DNA of 64,000 nt. Source: Datnioides undecimradiatus. Lineage: Eukaryota > Chordata > Actinopteri > Lobotiformes > Datnioididae. The position numbers and the translations under genes are program-made. Shown here piece by piece: positions 38,200-50,264 of this stretch. The notes beneath the pieces were generated by a model. The model saw only the letters and a program-made list of their open reading frames with translations. It did not search any database and was not told the origin of the DNA. Where the stretch lies: contig WARS01000071.1 in assembly GCA_008933995.1 (NCBI GenBank), forward strand, positions 2,377,047 to 2,441,046, in the 5' to 3' direction. Position 1 is the first letter of the stretch. Each line of letters opens with the position of its first letter.

Positions 38200-38453
38200 A
38201 TGCTTGCAGCAGACAGCATGTGTATAGTTTGTACAGTAGGTGATTGTATTTGAATGTTTCCCTTTTTCTCTCCGTGTTCGCTGTGATTGTGTTGTCTGTG
38301 TGTGTGTGTGTGTTTATGTGTGTGTGTGTGTGAGTGTGTTTATGTGTGTGTGTCTGTGTGTGTGCACGTGCACTCTGAACAGCATGTGACTAAACAACGG
38401 AAAGTGAACATGGCAGCTGCCATGCTGCACAAACTCCCACTCCTAAGACGAAC

Positions 38454-38482
<29 letters not shown>
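37809..38482. repeat. Cluster of GT, CT and CA microsatellites
   Basis: (TG)n arrays lie at 37809-37839, 38150-38198 and 38298-38362 (interrupted). A CT-rich tract is at 38005-38040 and a (CA)n array at 38454-38482. Confidence 0.95.
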
Positions 38483-38485
<3 letters not shown>

Positions 38486-39944
38486 GAGCCTTATACTTGT
38501 GAGGACTCTCCTCGTGCTTTAACCTGATTATAAACTGTGCTGAAATCCTTAATCAGTAATTAATTAATTAAAAAAAGAATCATCAGCGATTTCATTGGCT
38601 GATTACTCGTTTGAGACGGAACAAACACAAGAATTTGCAGGTTCATTGTGAACATTTATTGTTTTTTATGTGTTTTACTTCTCTGTAATCTAATATGTTT
38701 GAGTGTGGACAGTCGGCCGAGCAGGATGCGCAGTTGTAACCTGATATATTAGTCTCTGAGAGGCTTTATCGTGCGTCTGGCTTTTGATTTATAAGATGAT
38801 TCATCTGATTGATTTAAAAAGATAAATTAGATTAATCCGAGGTAAAGATGATCTGTTGGATAATCAATAGGAATAAAAGACAAATGTAACCATGACTTCA
38901 TTCCAGCTTCTCAATTATAAAGTATAGTGCGTAGTAAACTGAAGATTTGGGGGTTTTACACAGACAAACTTAACTTTTTAGGACATATTTTTGACATTTT
39001 TCATACCAAATAATCATTTTCTTTGCAGAAAACAATCAGCAGCTTTATGTTCATCACTAGTTGCAGCCTTAATTGAAATTTTAACCCTAAAACCAAGACC
39101 AAGAGCTCTGAAACACTGAGAGACTGAAACGTGTCCTCACAAAGACAGAAGTTCGTGAACACACACTGAAGCATCCAGAGGCTCGTGTGCACAGTAATGC
39201 TAAGTTGTGAGGACGCTGCCGTGCTGCACATTCAGCTTTCCTAACCCCAACGTTAACATTAACGCTGTGTTACTGGGATTTCTGCTCTTCTCCAGCCGGC
39301 CGTAATGAGCGGTGAAAGACTGCGGTTGTCACTTTGAAAACACAAACAAAGAAAGGGAAGCAGAGACCGCAGAGCGCCGCCGCCGCTGCCGACAGCTTCC
39401 CTGTAAATTTCATTTACAGCCGCTTTAATGAAAAATAACTTGGCGGTGGAGCCGCAGCGACACAAACTCCTGCTTTTTTGTGCACAGAGAAGAAAAACAG
39501 ACAATGTTCATCATTTTTATTTACTGATTTATCTTAAATGTGTTGCTGGAAAATGAGATTTCTGCTAAAAAAACAGTTATGTTGTGATGAAAGCTTAAGT
39601 TAACTACTCTACAAGCTTAGCTTCAGCCTCAGACAGATGTAAACCGGTATAACACACAGAAGGCTTCCTGATCGGGCGCCAAACTGTGTTTAAATCCAGC
39701 TGTTGTAACCTCAAAGCCACTGGATGTCCCTGAGATTTAAAAAGCTGCTGCAGCTGCGTTAAAGCTGCACCGTCCACTGAGCTCCTCCCACCAAACCCAA
39801 GAGTTCCTTGTTTCCTTGTGAAACCTTGTCCCTTGTAAGTCCCGTTCCCCACACCGTGAGCCTCACCAAGACCCTGACCCTGATCCCTCTCGCCTTATAT
39901 CGCACTCCCTTTAAGACGAAACTGGGACATCATCTCAGCCCTGA
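38483..39944. other. Intergenic, no recognised gene
   Basis: AT-rich unique sequence with a GC-richer patch at about 39285-39460 (cagagcgccgccgccgctgcc). No gene was seen. Confidence 0.5.
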
Positions 39945-40185
39945 GAGGAGCTAGTGGAGGTGGGTCGGGCATCTGGTCAGGATGCCTCCCGGACCATCTC
40001 CCTAGGGAGGTGTACCGGGCGTGCCCATCCAGAAGGAGACACCGGAGCAGACCCAGGACACGCTGGAGAGACTACATCCCTCAGCTGGCCGAGGAACGCC
40101 TCGGAGCTGGTGGAAGTGGCTCGGGAGAGGAGTGTCCGGGAGTCCCAACTGAGACTACTGCTGGATAAGCAGGTGATGGTCCAGA
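39945..40185 (+). mobile_element. Non-LTR retrotransposon 3' fragment (ORF2 C-terminal end)
   Basis: The frame starting near 39973 reads LPREVYRACPSRRR, then RSRPRTRWRDYIPQLAEERL. This matches the well-known C-terminal tail of fish LINE ORF2 proteins (GHLVRMPPxRLPxEVFRACP...RPRTRWRDYVSxLAWERLG). The preceding gtcgggcatctggtcaggatgcctccc is the DNA counterpart in a shifted frame. Only the last part of the element remains and it is frameshifted. The LINE clade cannot be assigned from this piece. Confidence 0.75.
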
Positions 40186-40239
40186 CGTCCTTCTCGACTG
40201 CTTCACCAACACTCAAAAACCAACGTTACACCTGACCCG

Positions 40240-41405
40240 AAATGCTCAACCTTGTGCCAGCGAACGCTACACAGCTACAGCACAAGCTACCACCACTGTC
40301 CCTCCTCAAAGGTTATTACCCATCAGCCCATTGGCCCTTTGTCATTGTTTCTATGAGCATCATGGCGTCACACATATTAAGCCCAAAGCTCTGTGTGGAG
40401 CCAGGATGTTGCTTTGTACTATACCTTGTTTTAGACAGCAGGCACTGGATATTTAATGTGCAAACATTTGCCGGACAGCCACAAGGAACGCCCTCTCTCT
40501 GAAACGACCTGTGATTGGGCAACATCTCCCGTCACAGGTGAGATTTCCTGAAGCAGAACCAGGAGGAGGTGCAGAAGTTTAGTTTCCTTTAATCTGATGG
40601 CCGATTATACCTGTTGATGCCAAAAATGGCCTCCTGGCACGGCTTTAGTTGAAGTTTCAGGTCGTAGAGTTTGATGAAAGAGCGGTTTTTAAGCATTAAA
40701 TGCAACATTCGTGCACTTTAGCTGCTGTTCAACTCATCATCTGCTGTTTCTCGTGACTCCAAAAGGCCAAAGCTGCATCTCAGGAACCAGCGATTTTGAT
40801 TTTCCAGCAGCATCGCTCTCTGCTGCCACCATCTGGCCAGAGCTTTGACCTCCAGGATGATGTGAAAACAGTTTAATTACCAGCACATTCATAATTCACT
40901 TAAACACAACACGACATGTGCAACAACCACAAAGCTTTAGACTTTTATCTTGTTCATTTTCATAAATGACTTCCCTCTTAAATCTTGCCGTTTACTCATG
41001 TCGACCTGCTTTCAAAGAACAGCCCTGGTTGTTATTAACAGTTTAATGATGGTGAAAGCAGAAATGAGAGCTCTCGCATCGGAAAACACATTTGCATTTA
41101 ATAAAACCGAACATTTCATGTCAACGGGACAATAACAATGCATCTCATCGAAAGCCACTTTTACATGATATTAATGCACGGCTGAAACAAAGGGCTCGTT
41201 GAATGTGGCGTCCGGGTTTTTATTTTGCTAAATGGATTATTTACTGTTTGAAATCGTTTGTTTGTTTAACGGCGACAGCAGGCGGAGAACATCAATTCCT
41301 GTGGAGCGAGCAGATTCCTGAAGCCCCATCTGTGCTCCCAGGACTGTTTCAGAGAAAACAATCACAGATTTACAGGCAGGCAATCATTCAGATCAACCTC
41401 CAACC

Positions 41406-41452
<47 letters not shown>

Positions 41453-42629
41453 GCTCTGGTCCTCTCAGTCATGCCTTCACACTCTTCCTGTGTCGTTTGT
41501 ATCCACCTACGGCCCTCTGCTGTGAGAAATCATATTTATATCTCTGTTAAATATTAAAACACTATTGCCTCTGTGACAGTTGGAGTCGAGCACTGTCCTG
41601 TTAATTAAACCATGATTAAACGATGTGTCGATGTGTCGTCAGGAGGTGCAGGTCAGTGTCAATGCATGCAAACGCTGCATTTACACACAACCGTTAGCTG
41701 TTAGCTAAAGGTTTTTCAATGCACAGTGGAGTGAGTGCAATCTTTCAGTATGACTCCACCACTAACGCCTGCATGCAAGCCATAAAAACTTCATTTTGAA
41801 TAATCAATTTGATTTTAATTTGTCCTAAAACACAATGCTGCTGCGATGAAGATGAAGATTTGTAGAAACAAATGTGCAAACTTTCACTATATGGGGAAAA
41901 ATAAAGAAACATGGTGACGTGTTACAAGTCAGAACAGCAGATAAACATGTTTAGTGTCTTGGTTTTGCAAAGGAAGAAGCTTTGTCAAGATGAGATGAAT
42001 GAGATGAGGAGCCAGGAGCCTCCTGCCTGCTCAGACTGGTGCATCCTTCTCTGATGAGGAGGCAGAACAGTCGGGCGGATGGATTTATGAGGGTGAAGGG
42101 GCAGTAAAGAGCTAAGCTAGCTGATGGGGCTGAGCTAATGGACAGCTCTCCACTCAGCAGTTTAAACTCTGTTCACATACCAGCTGTCAGCCGGAGTCGA
42201 GACCCGGCGGCAGCGCAACGAACAAACAGAGACGGTTCTTCATTAATACTTAATAAAGAAACTGTGCAGAGGCTGAAGACCTGTGTGAGAATTTGTGAGT
42301 TGAGGGAAAAGTTGTGTTTCACAGTCTGGTTTTAAAACATGTCTCTGTTAAAGAAGAAACACCGTAAATATCTCCTGTAGTGCCATTTTTATTTATAATT
42401 GACATTCATATATTGCTTAATGTCTCATTTCTCAGTTTTTGAGGAAATGTAAATGCTAGCTGGATTACACTCAACTGCAATTAACTTTAATGTTCTTGTA
42501 ACTCACCAAAGTGAGTGGATTATACCGACTGATGCAGAGTTACAGTGTCTCTTTATATTTAAGAAATTAACCTGGCTATAACAACATCATTTGGTGAAAT
42601 ACTTTTAGTTTTAAAGAGTATTTTCTGAT
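40240..42629. other. Intergenic; (CTAT)n microsatellite and a possible regulatory stretch
   Basis: A perfect (CTAT)n array is at 41406-41452. The repeat-free stretch at about 41080-41350 contains two adjacent SOX-type words (gacaataacaatgcat near 41130) and could be a conserved element. No gene was seen. Confidence 0.5.
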
Positions 42630-43337
42630 TTAAAGGGCAAAGTAGGGTAAAGTTTTGGTGTCTGAATGACGGCTGGGGATAGCATTTATTTTAAATTGAT
42701 CTGTGCTGATAAGCTGTTAGCCAGGAAACAGGCTACAATGGACAATGTAATGTTGGTTTAAAAGGAGCTGTGCAGAGTTTGTTGCTGTGGAGGACAGAAA
42801 CCGTAGCTCAGCGTCTCTAAAAGATCAGAAACCAAACGGTTCATAGCTGCACATCTCTGACCTGTGGCAGCAACACGTCACACAACACACAGCTCAGCTC
42901 TCACAGGCCGCCTCTGTCGGGTCAGGACGCGCCGAAGTCGCTAATGCTCCCGTCCACACGCTGTCGCTGCTGCCCATCGGCTCTGCAGGGAGCAGTGTAA
43001 CCGGGATGACTACTGGCAGCCAGAGAAGAGAAGAAACCCTGAACCAAAGCACAACTTCCTGAAGAAACATGCTGCTGCAGACTGGAGAGAGCTGCTGCAG
43101 ACAGGCTGCAGCTAATGCTGTTAGCTAAAGCTACTGTGCTGAGCTGCAGCAGGACACAGAGAAGCAGGTTTCATCATGGTGATGAACCATTTTTAGTGTT
43201 GTACACAGAAAGGCGTGCAACTGGCCTTTAATGAACATTGTAGCCTGTTTCCTGGCTAACAGCTGATCAATACTGGACCAATTTAAAACACCAAAACATG
43301 GTGTAATAGGGTCCAAGTTAAAAAAGTTTCCCTTTAA
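42630..43337. mobile_element. Second TIR element with TTAA at both ends
   Basis: The outer ends are inverted: ttaaagggcaaagt on the left and, on the complementary strand, ttaaagggaaactt on the right. TTAA lies at 42630-42633 and 43334-43337. An inner 29-base segment at 42712-42740 is repeated perfectly in inverted orientation at 43236-43264 (it contains gttagccaggaaacaggcta). The arms of about 100 bases flank a 495-base spacer with no coding frame. This fits a non-autonomous DNA transposon. The family was not named. Confidence 0.65.
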
Positions 43338-44327
43338 AAGGCAGTTAATGCTAATTTTATTAGGTTCATGGTTTATTTAGTAGAACCATGGAGCCAAAGT
43401 GGCCATATGAATGTCTTTAGCGTGTATGTTAATGAGGAAACTCTCTGGAAAGCTGCATATGCCCCCAGACTACAGCCTTATACATTTCTTTCTCTCTGTT
43501 GCGACATGATTTGATCCGATCCGATCAGTCTGAAATGGTTCCCACAGACCCCGCAGGCGTTTAAACACACCAAGCTGATGATGGGATTTCAGCCCGTCTG
43601 TGGTCGGAAATACAAAATGAAGTGATTTTGTGAGAAAGCTGACACTTTGGGATACTGAAGGGTCTCACAGATCAGTGAGCACTCAGCGGGCCCCGTGTAA
43701 TTCTGCATGTAATAAATCACTTTAAAGAACAGAGTTTTATGGACTTGTTTCCCTTTAATGACTCCCTCCTCCTAATCCTCTGACTGATGTTGAAACCGAA
43801 AGCTTCAGGCTCATTCTGCTCATCTGACCACAGAAACTTCAATGCTGGCAAATCAGCATGTGTCCTAAAATAGATATGCACAAGGTTCTTCTGTCATGTC
43901 TGCTTTCATTCAGGTTTCTCTGTCTTTTTTCATGACTCTCCATTGTATTGTCTTTTTAAATTTGTTTTTCCAATTTTCATTATTTTCATATTGCCACTTT
44001 GATTTTGCTCTTTCAAGCTGTTTTCCTTCAGTTATTTAATTATTTCTAATTATTTTGAGCTAGTTGTTTGAAGCTTTTCATCTCTTGAGGCTTCATTAAA
44101 TGTGATCTGTAACAAAAAGTTGATGCTTTACAAGCACAAGTGGCATGAAATGTCTCCTCATCCCCTCCGTCCTCCTGCCTGTGAAGGATGTCTCAATTCC
44201 TGAATTTATCTACAAGTTGTTTGAGGAAGCCAGATGTTTCTGCTGTTTATAAACTCAGCATGGGTCAGTAACATGTAGCAGCTGGTAGCTAGCACTGTTG
44301 TGAGTCAGTGTACAGGGTTATGTCTCC
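43338..44327. other. Intergenic, no recognised feature
   Basis: AT-rich with T-rich stretches at 43900-44090. No gene was seen. Confidence 0.5.
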
Positions 44328-44834
44328 AGATCACCAGCAGGTCTGGACTTGCAGGAGCACATCTGTGATCCTGCCCATGTGCATTTGTGCATCAACACCA
44401 TGAAGCTTAAACTTCAGCACAGACAAACATTCGTGTGGAGGGTCATCGAAGAGCAAACAGCAGCCTGAGCAGTGGAGAAGCTGCAGAGTCAAAGAGGGAA
44501 GTAGATGCGTCAGATCAGGAGGAGATGCTGGTTGTTTGCAGGGTTGTGCACCATGAATTCATCCTCTGCTGCACCTGGAAAACACACTGTCTTTAAGACA
44601 ATCGTCAATGTCCACTGCCCTAATTGCTCAATTTTACTGGATTTTCCTTCCCCTTCTCCAACATCAAATTCAAGCTGAAGGGTTGATGCTTTGACACAGT
44701 GGAGGAGGTCCAGAGGACATCATGGATGGAGTTTTCCAAGATATAGCAGGACTTCCAGGGAGCAATCCTAGCCTAGCAGGAGTGCTGGGACCTGTGATTG
44801 ACTGCACAAGGTCACTACTCTGAAGGGGAAAAGT
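44328..44834 (+). mobile_element. Mariner-like element relic, copy B
   Basis: It shares with copy A (14.0 kb) the gctgaagggt..gctttgacacag..ggaggaggtccagagga block and the end ttgactgcacaaggtcacta. It shares with copy C (50.3 kb) the block gatcctgcccatgtgcattt..gaagcttaaacttcag. On the plus strand a short VVHHEFI matches the mariner HEF motif. Several stops and frame changes follow. B is inverted relative to A and C. Confidence 0.7.
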
Positions 44835-46070
44835 AACACATCCTATGAAATAACGTAGCTTTAAGTTGTTGTTGAAGCATGGACGTCTGTTTTTGTTAAA
44901 TACCCGTCATGTCCCCTCATTGCTTCCACATCTTACATCTCAGGTGGGTTAGGGTTTGAGCATCTTCTTTACTTTGTTTTTCAGTTTCCCGCCTCATGTA
45001 GTTTATTTCCTCAAAGTTTCCCGTTGAGCTGAAGTTTCCATTCCTCAAATATTGTTTTTCCATCAGTATTTCTTCTGAGATTTGCTTTTTGTTTTAGGGT
45101 TTTCTGTCTTTCCCAGCTTCTTTCTCAACTCTCCAGCTTCCTCTGCCTTTTTTTTAGTTTGTTGTTCCTGTTGGCATCTCACCAACTTAAATAAATAAAG
45201 GATGAAGGTGATGTTAGGTGGCATCACGTCATGAGGAGACTCCTTGCTTGCTCCACCCTGATTTGGGTAGTTATGGCTATAATAGCCTGCAGGGGCTGAG
45301 AAAGGTTACTCCACCAGTGAAGCCTGAATCTGGTGTCAGCTTGTTTGCATGTTACGTCTCCACCTCTGGTTGTGGGGTCTGACTCAGAGGAACTACCACT
45401 TTCACTGCCGGGACTAACGAGGAAGAATAGAAGAACACACCACAACAACCTTTTATTCCTCTTCTCTGGCAGCGAACGCATCAGGCGACCTTTCAGTTAC
45501 GATAATGCTGCAACCCGAGACGTTTTACGGCTGACTACAGTAATAGCTACACCTCCTAATAGCATGAAGCTGTTTTGTGGCTGCAAGCTGCTTCTTCTCC
45601 CTGAAACCAGGAGATACTCAGTTCCCACAACAAACCCGCAAGATGACGCCACATGCACAGGCCTGATATGCTTCAGAGCAGCAACAACACATGTTGCATC
45701 TCTTCATGTAAATTCAGTATAATGCAGCAGAAGATACAAATCGCTTGTGGCTCTTTGATGTAATGATTAGCTGAGCAGATGGAACCAAAAAGTATTTTTT
45801 ACTGCTTTGCATCAGGATTGGAGGCGCATAGCCCCCCAGTCTCTAACTTAAATGAGACCCCCACATCCCAAATGATGGTGCCAATGCTTCTGCAAGTCCC
45901 CACAGTCTTGGTTGTTGTGTTTCTGTACTGTATTTTGGAATTAACCAATCAAATTTACGTCCAGTGCTTACAAAAGCATCCCTCAAATTGACGTTATTTA
46001 ATGTAAAATATATTAAATTCAAACTTTACACTCAAAAACACCAACAAAACCACATGCATTTATAATAAGA
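44835..46070. other. Intergenic, no recognised feature
   Basis: A frame of about 129 codons near 45.3-45.7 kb and a shorter one at 45779-45991 carry no recognised domain. No other evidence for a gene. Confidence 0.4.
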
Positions 46071-46079
46071 AAGCATGTG

Positions 46080-46200
46080 TTGGTTGCTCCTCGTCAGGGA
46101 CGTTCGCCTGCAGCATCCTGGGAGTTCAGCAGACCCCAACCGTATCGCAGACGCGCAAAGTTGTTGGTTTGAATCCAACATGTCGCCTTCATTAATGCGA
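46080..46200 (+). mobile_element. Possible tRNA-derived SINE-like fragment
   Basis: The word GGTTTGAATCCAAC near 46168 resembles a tRNA B box. The upstream part is not convincingly tRNA-like, so this is weak. Confidence 0.25.
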
Positions 46201-46372
46201 CTCTCCCGTCTTCTTCTGTCACTCTCCACTGAAAGTTACCAAGACGTAAAAATCCTTATTTAGAAACAAAAAAAGAAAAGCAGTGGTGGACCGGTGCAGA
46301 TGTTTTAAAAGTCCCTCTGAAGCTGCGAGACTGTGTGTATCCACCAAAGTGTATCACGGCGGCGGCGGCACT

Positions 46373-46434
46373 GATCTGAGACCTCTAATTAGCTCCCTGC
46401 GCTCTCAAACTCATAATGACCCTCATTTGTCAGG
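46373..46434 (+). promoter_or_regulatory. TAATTA-containing duplicated element, copy 1
   Basis: This 62-base segment (cctctaattagctccc, then ctcaaactcataatg, then catttgtca) recurs at 47961-48022 with about 80% identity. It holds a homeodomain-type TAATTA core. Flanks at 46305-46480 are repeat-free. A paired regulatory element is an inference. Confidence 0.45.
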
Positions 46435-47960
46435 GAATGTGCAGCTTGTGAGCGATGCACCGACTGAATGTGAGTTCAGGTGAAGCAGACGGAAGAGAGC
46501 TGCAGCTCCCATGAGGACTTTTTCATTCCTGACGCACAGTGGATGAACACTTCCCGGCCTGTCGGGGGCGCTGTCGTTAAAGAGCGACACTTAAAGTCAA
46601 ACACAACAGGTCAAATTTAGATTTAAATGTCCAATGTGTTGAATTTAGAGTTAACTATCAAGAGAAATTGAAGATATTGTTGTTATTTATACTTTTATTG
46701 GTGCGTTATCACCTGAAATGTTGCATTTTTGCAACCTTAGAGCCAAAAACAAGATGTTGCTGAGCTGAAAATCGATCTTTCACAAGAAAAGCTACGACGC
46801 AATGAGATGTTTTCGTGTTTTTTGATGAGACAAGACTTCAGTGCCAGTGGTGGGTTGTCTAAATTTCTAAATAATGCATGAAATACGTGGTAAAACATAA
46901 GCCTTGCGGTTTCCTGTGCATGTTTCTCTGGCAGCTTTGTGGAGATCTGCTGACCTCTGAGCTGCTGCAAACCTGGAGAGGAACTGAAGAGTTTTAGATG
47001 TTATGGAGAAAACAAATTGTACTCTGGGGCTGTTGGACACAGACACTCACACTTCAACACTTTACACTCCCTGTATCCGTCGGTGGACTGGGTAAAAGAG
47101 ACAAAACCTTTGGGCTGAAAGTTGACTTTTGGTTAATGAAAGAAACTAAAATGTGACCAGAACTAATTAACTTCTTCATCTGAAGACTCAAATCAGTGCT
47201 GCTTACAATGGTTTTTATTAAACTGACAGAAAACACCTTTATATTCTTATAAACAAGTTTCGGTGGTGGACTATCCAGTTGGTTGCAACCTCACCGCTGC
47301 TCAAAATAAGAAGTTATTGGTACTTTTTGGTTGATTGTTGCAGGTTTTGGCCAAAAAAACGTCTAATTTCCTGCTGAAAAACCCCCGAAAGCAGTCGTAA
47401 TGTGCAGCTGCCATGTGACACTGAGTACAGATTGTGCTCACGTGTCCCCCGTCCCTGTGTCTGTCAGCCTGGCAGGTAAAGATGGTGCATATGTGCAGTA
47501 TTACCGTGAGTGTTTCATTAGCTTTGTGAGCTTAATTTAAGTCCGCGGCAGCTGCTTTAGACGTCTGTCGCCAATTCAACCAGTTGTTTTCAGTGATTTT
47601 CATAAATTTTCTTAATGTTGCTGCTCAGAAAATGAATCATTTATAAAAAAAATAATGTTTTTTTCTCTGGTGGAAAAGCATTTGCTTATTATTTGATTAG
47701 GATTTATTGTTTTTTTAGGAATAAACAGGACTTAAACCTCTAACGGAGTACGTACATGCTCATCCTGAGTGGCTGTCACCCCATCAGCCACAGGTCTAAC
47801 TAATCAACCGCAGCCTTGTGTGTTTTGTTCCAGGGGTTGTTTGGAGCTTTGTGGAGAACTTTGCATTAAAACTTTTAATTTCGTAATTGTGGCGAGGCTG
47901 TGACAGAGCTTCCTCCTCGGCTCTGTTTATCCTAAAGTGTGTCAGAGTCGGAGTTGTGAT
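46435..47960. other. Between the two TAATTA element copies; no gene
   Basis: AT-rich unique sequence without a supported gene. Bases 47500-47580 and 47870-47960 are repeat-free and might extend the second element. Confidence 0.4.
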
Positions 47961-48022
47961 GATCTGGGATCTCTAATTAGCTCCCCTTAGTCTCAAACTC
48001 ATAATGGGCATCATTTATCAAA
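47961..48022 (+). promoter_or_regulatory. TAATTA-containing duplicated element, copy 2
   Basis: It matches 46373-46434: tctctaattagctcccc, an altered 5-base centre, then the exact 16-base block tctcaaactcataatg, then tcatttatca. Conservation is highest around TAATTA and ACTCATAATG and lowest in the centre, a pattern more like constrained motifs than a decaying repeat. Confidence 0.45.
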
Positions 48023-50264
48023 ACATATTTATATATATATACAAATACATATTCAGACGAATCAGTGTGTCTTTTTAATATATGACATTAAACAAAAAAC
48101 AAAACACTTCCAGCTTTGAGTCATTAAAAACCACACGGGAGAGTCATTTTAGTTGCTGTCTGAGTTTACAGACTTCACCGGCAGCAAACTGCATTAAAGT
48201 GAAAGGAAACTGATGCCACTACGCCATCTTGTTAAAATATCTGTGTTCGCTGTAGGTCTGAACAACAAACAAACAACAAATGACTTTATGTTTAAGAAAT
48301 TTCATTGATTCATTTCATTAATTACCTTTTATTATGGATCCGGTTGAAGTCAGAGGGTTTGTCCGACAGCAACAAACGCTTTTATCGCCCATCCTGAGCG
48401 CTGCATCGCTGCAAACGTTCAGCCTAATCAATCACTTCTAGTGTTTAAAAGACATAATCATCATATTCTGGGTTATTCACGATCAGAATATCAATAAATA
48501 CAGGTGCAGATGATGAATACACGTATACAGCGGTGCTGCTCTGAAAGCTGTGTGTCTGTTAGCATTAGCACAGCGCACACTTGCAGGGACGAACGCCACA
48601 ACACACGACGCCTCAGCTTCTGCACACACATTTTCTTGTTTCCTCTCTCCTTGCATGGTTTCCTCGTGCGTGTCCTTGAGTCCTCGGCGTGAGGAGAAGA
48701 TGCAAGCGAGGAAAACGTGGATCCAGCTCCGCCTGTGTGATTACCTGCTTTGTGGAAACCTCTCCCACAGTGATTCATTCTCCATGTACCAAACTTTGTT
48801 TTGGCTAAGTCTTTGTTTCGCACCTCAGCCTGTGACCCTGTTTGGGTCCCGACTGCATCTTGGTACCACAACTGGATTTTTTTTTAGTCTGAACACAACC
48901 GACATGTCTTTCCAAACGTCCATGAGTAAACCACAAAGCAGCAATCAGGAAATTAAAGACAAGAAAGAAGCATGAAGAGGTGAAGTCATTTTATGTGGAT
49001 TAACAATGCAATTTGAGTTTTTCCTCATGCAAACTAAAGCAGGGGCGTGTTTCAGGCTCCAGGGGAGTTTGTATTTAGTCCATTACGGCGGCATGAAAGC
49101 TGGAGATCGTACCTGGTGGCGGGCGGAGCTGCACAGAGACCGATGATCTGAACATTGTATTTTAAAGCATTTCATTCAGAATTATTAGCAAAAAAGGTGC
49201 CTCATTTCAGTTTTAGGTCAAGCCTCATTGGATCAAATCGCGCTGGTCTCCACATGTTGCAGCCGAGGTGGTTTGTTAGAGCAGCGATAGCTTCAGATTA
49301 ACAAACTGCCCTTTATATCTTGCTCCCGCAGACATTTTGGATTGACCCCTGCTTCAGATAAGCCCCGCTCGGGCCCCCGATGTGGAAACATGGTGGCTGA
49401 TAAGTTTATTGAGGGCCGTAATTCACCGAAGAGTTTTATTGCCTATTCTGCTCAGAGTTCATGGGATCTTTTCAATTAGTCCAGTCGAGGCTGTAAACAG
49501 ACCAGTTGCTCCGCGTCTTGTCAGCTTTATGCACCGCTGCCTCGTTACAGACGAAATACACTTTAAAGACCCTGACGCTTAAACAGAGGCGGCCTGTGGG
49601 GTTAGAGAGCTGCTGGCCCAGGACCAGCCGAGAGGAGGAAAGACTGAGGAACCAACTTCATCTCTTTTCTTACTGGCATCAAATCCAATGAATATCACTT
49701 TGGCACGGGGTGACATCACCATTATCATCATTCATTACCATAAACACACACACTGTACTGAACGCTGACTCCAGACCGACATCAATCTTGTCTCTTTTCA
49801 AATGCCGTGCAGTTCGGACGCCAAAAGGCCCATTTTTCATGCTGTGGAGGGCCGATCCATCCGGTCAGGTGACATTTGTTGTCATGGTAACAAAAATAAA
49901 CATATTTAATGTTGACTTTTGGTATCACATGATAGTCAAACCGGATGTACCACGAAATGAGATCGATCAATATCAATATAATTATATCGAGTTTTCAGTG
50001 ACTCCAACATGGCTTTCTTTAAATCGTGGCTTGATTGCCATGGTAACTCATGCTAAACATATATACTGGTCTTGATTTGTTACGCGTGCGCTCACAGTTT
50101 CAGTTTCAAGCATGAAGAGAGAGACTGAAGTGATCTGCTGACTTCACCTGTTGAGGGATGCCTTATGTATGGAAACCTGTAGGTTAGCATGTCACTAAAC
50201 GAAGCCGTAACCTAAACTAAATGCGCTGCGTTACCACGGGAACCTCCGTGCATTCAGCTGATGG
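48023..50264. other. Intergenic; candidate conserved non-coding stretch at 49020-49600
   Basis: No gene was recognised. Bases 49020-49600 are free of simple and dispersed repeats. They are balanced in composition and rich in ATTA/TTTATTG/TTCAATTAG words, resembling conserved non-coding elements near developmental genes. Conservation itself cannot be tested here. Confidence 0.35.

Noticed and set aside
44943..44956. Telomere-like gggttagggtt word
   Set aside because: It is a single short occurrence without tandem repetition.
45779..45991. 70-codon open frame with a hydrophobic stretch
   Set aside because: It is short, has no family similarity or promoter and splice context, and is of a length expected by chance.
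46080..46200. Intact tRNA gene
   Set aside because: A B-box-like word exists, but no acceptor stem or cloverleaf can be formed.
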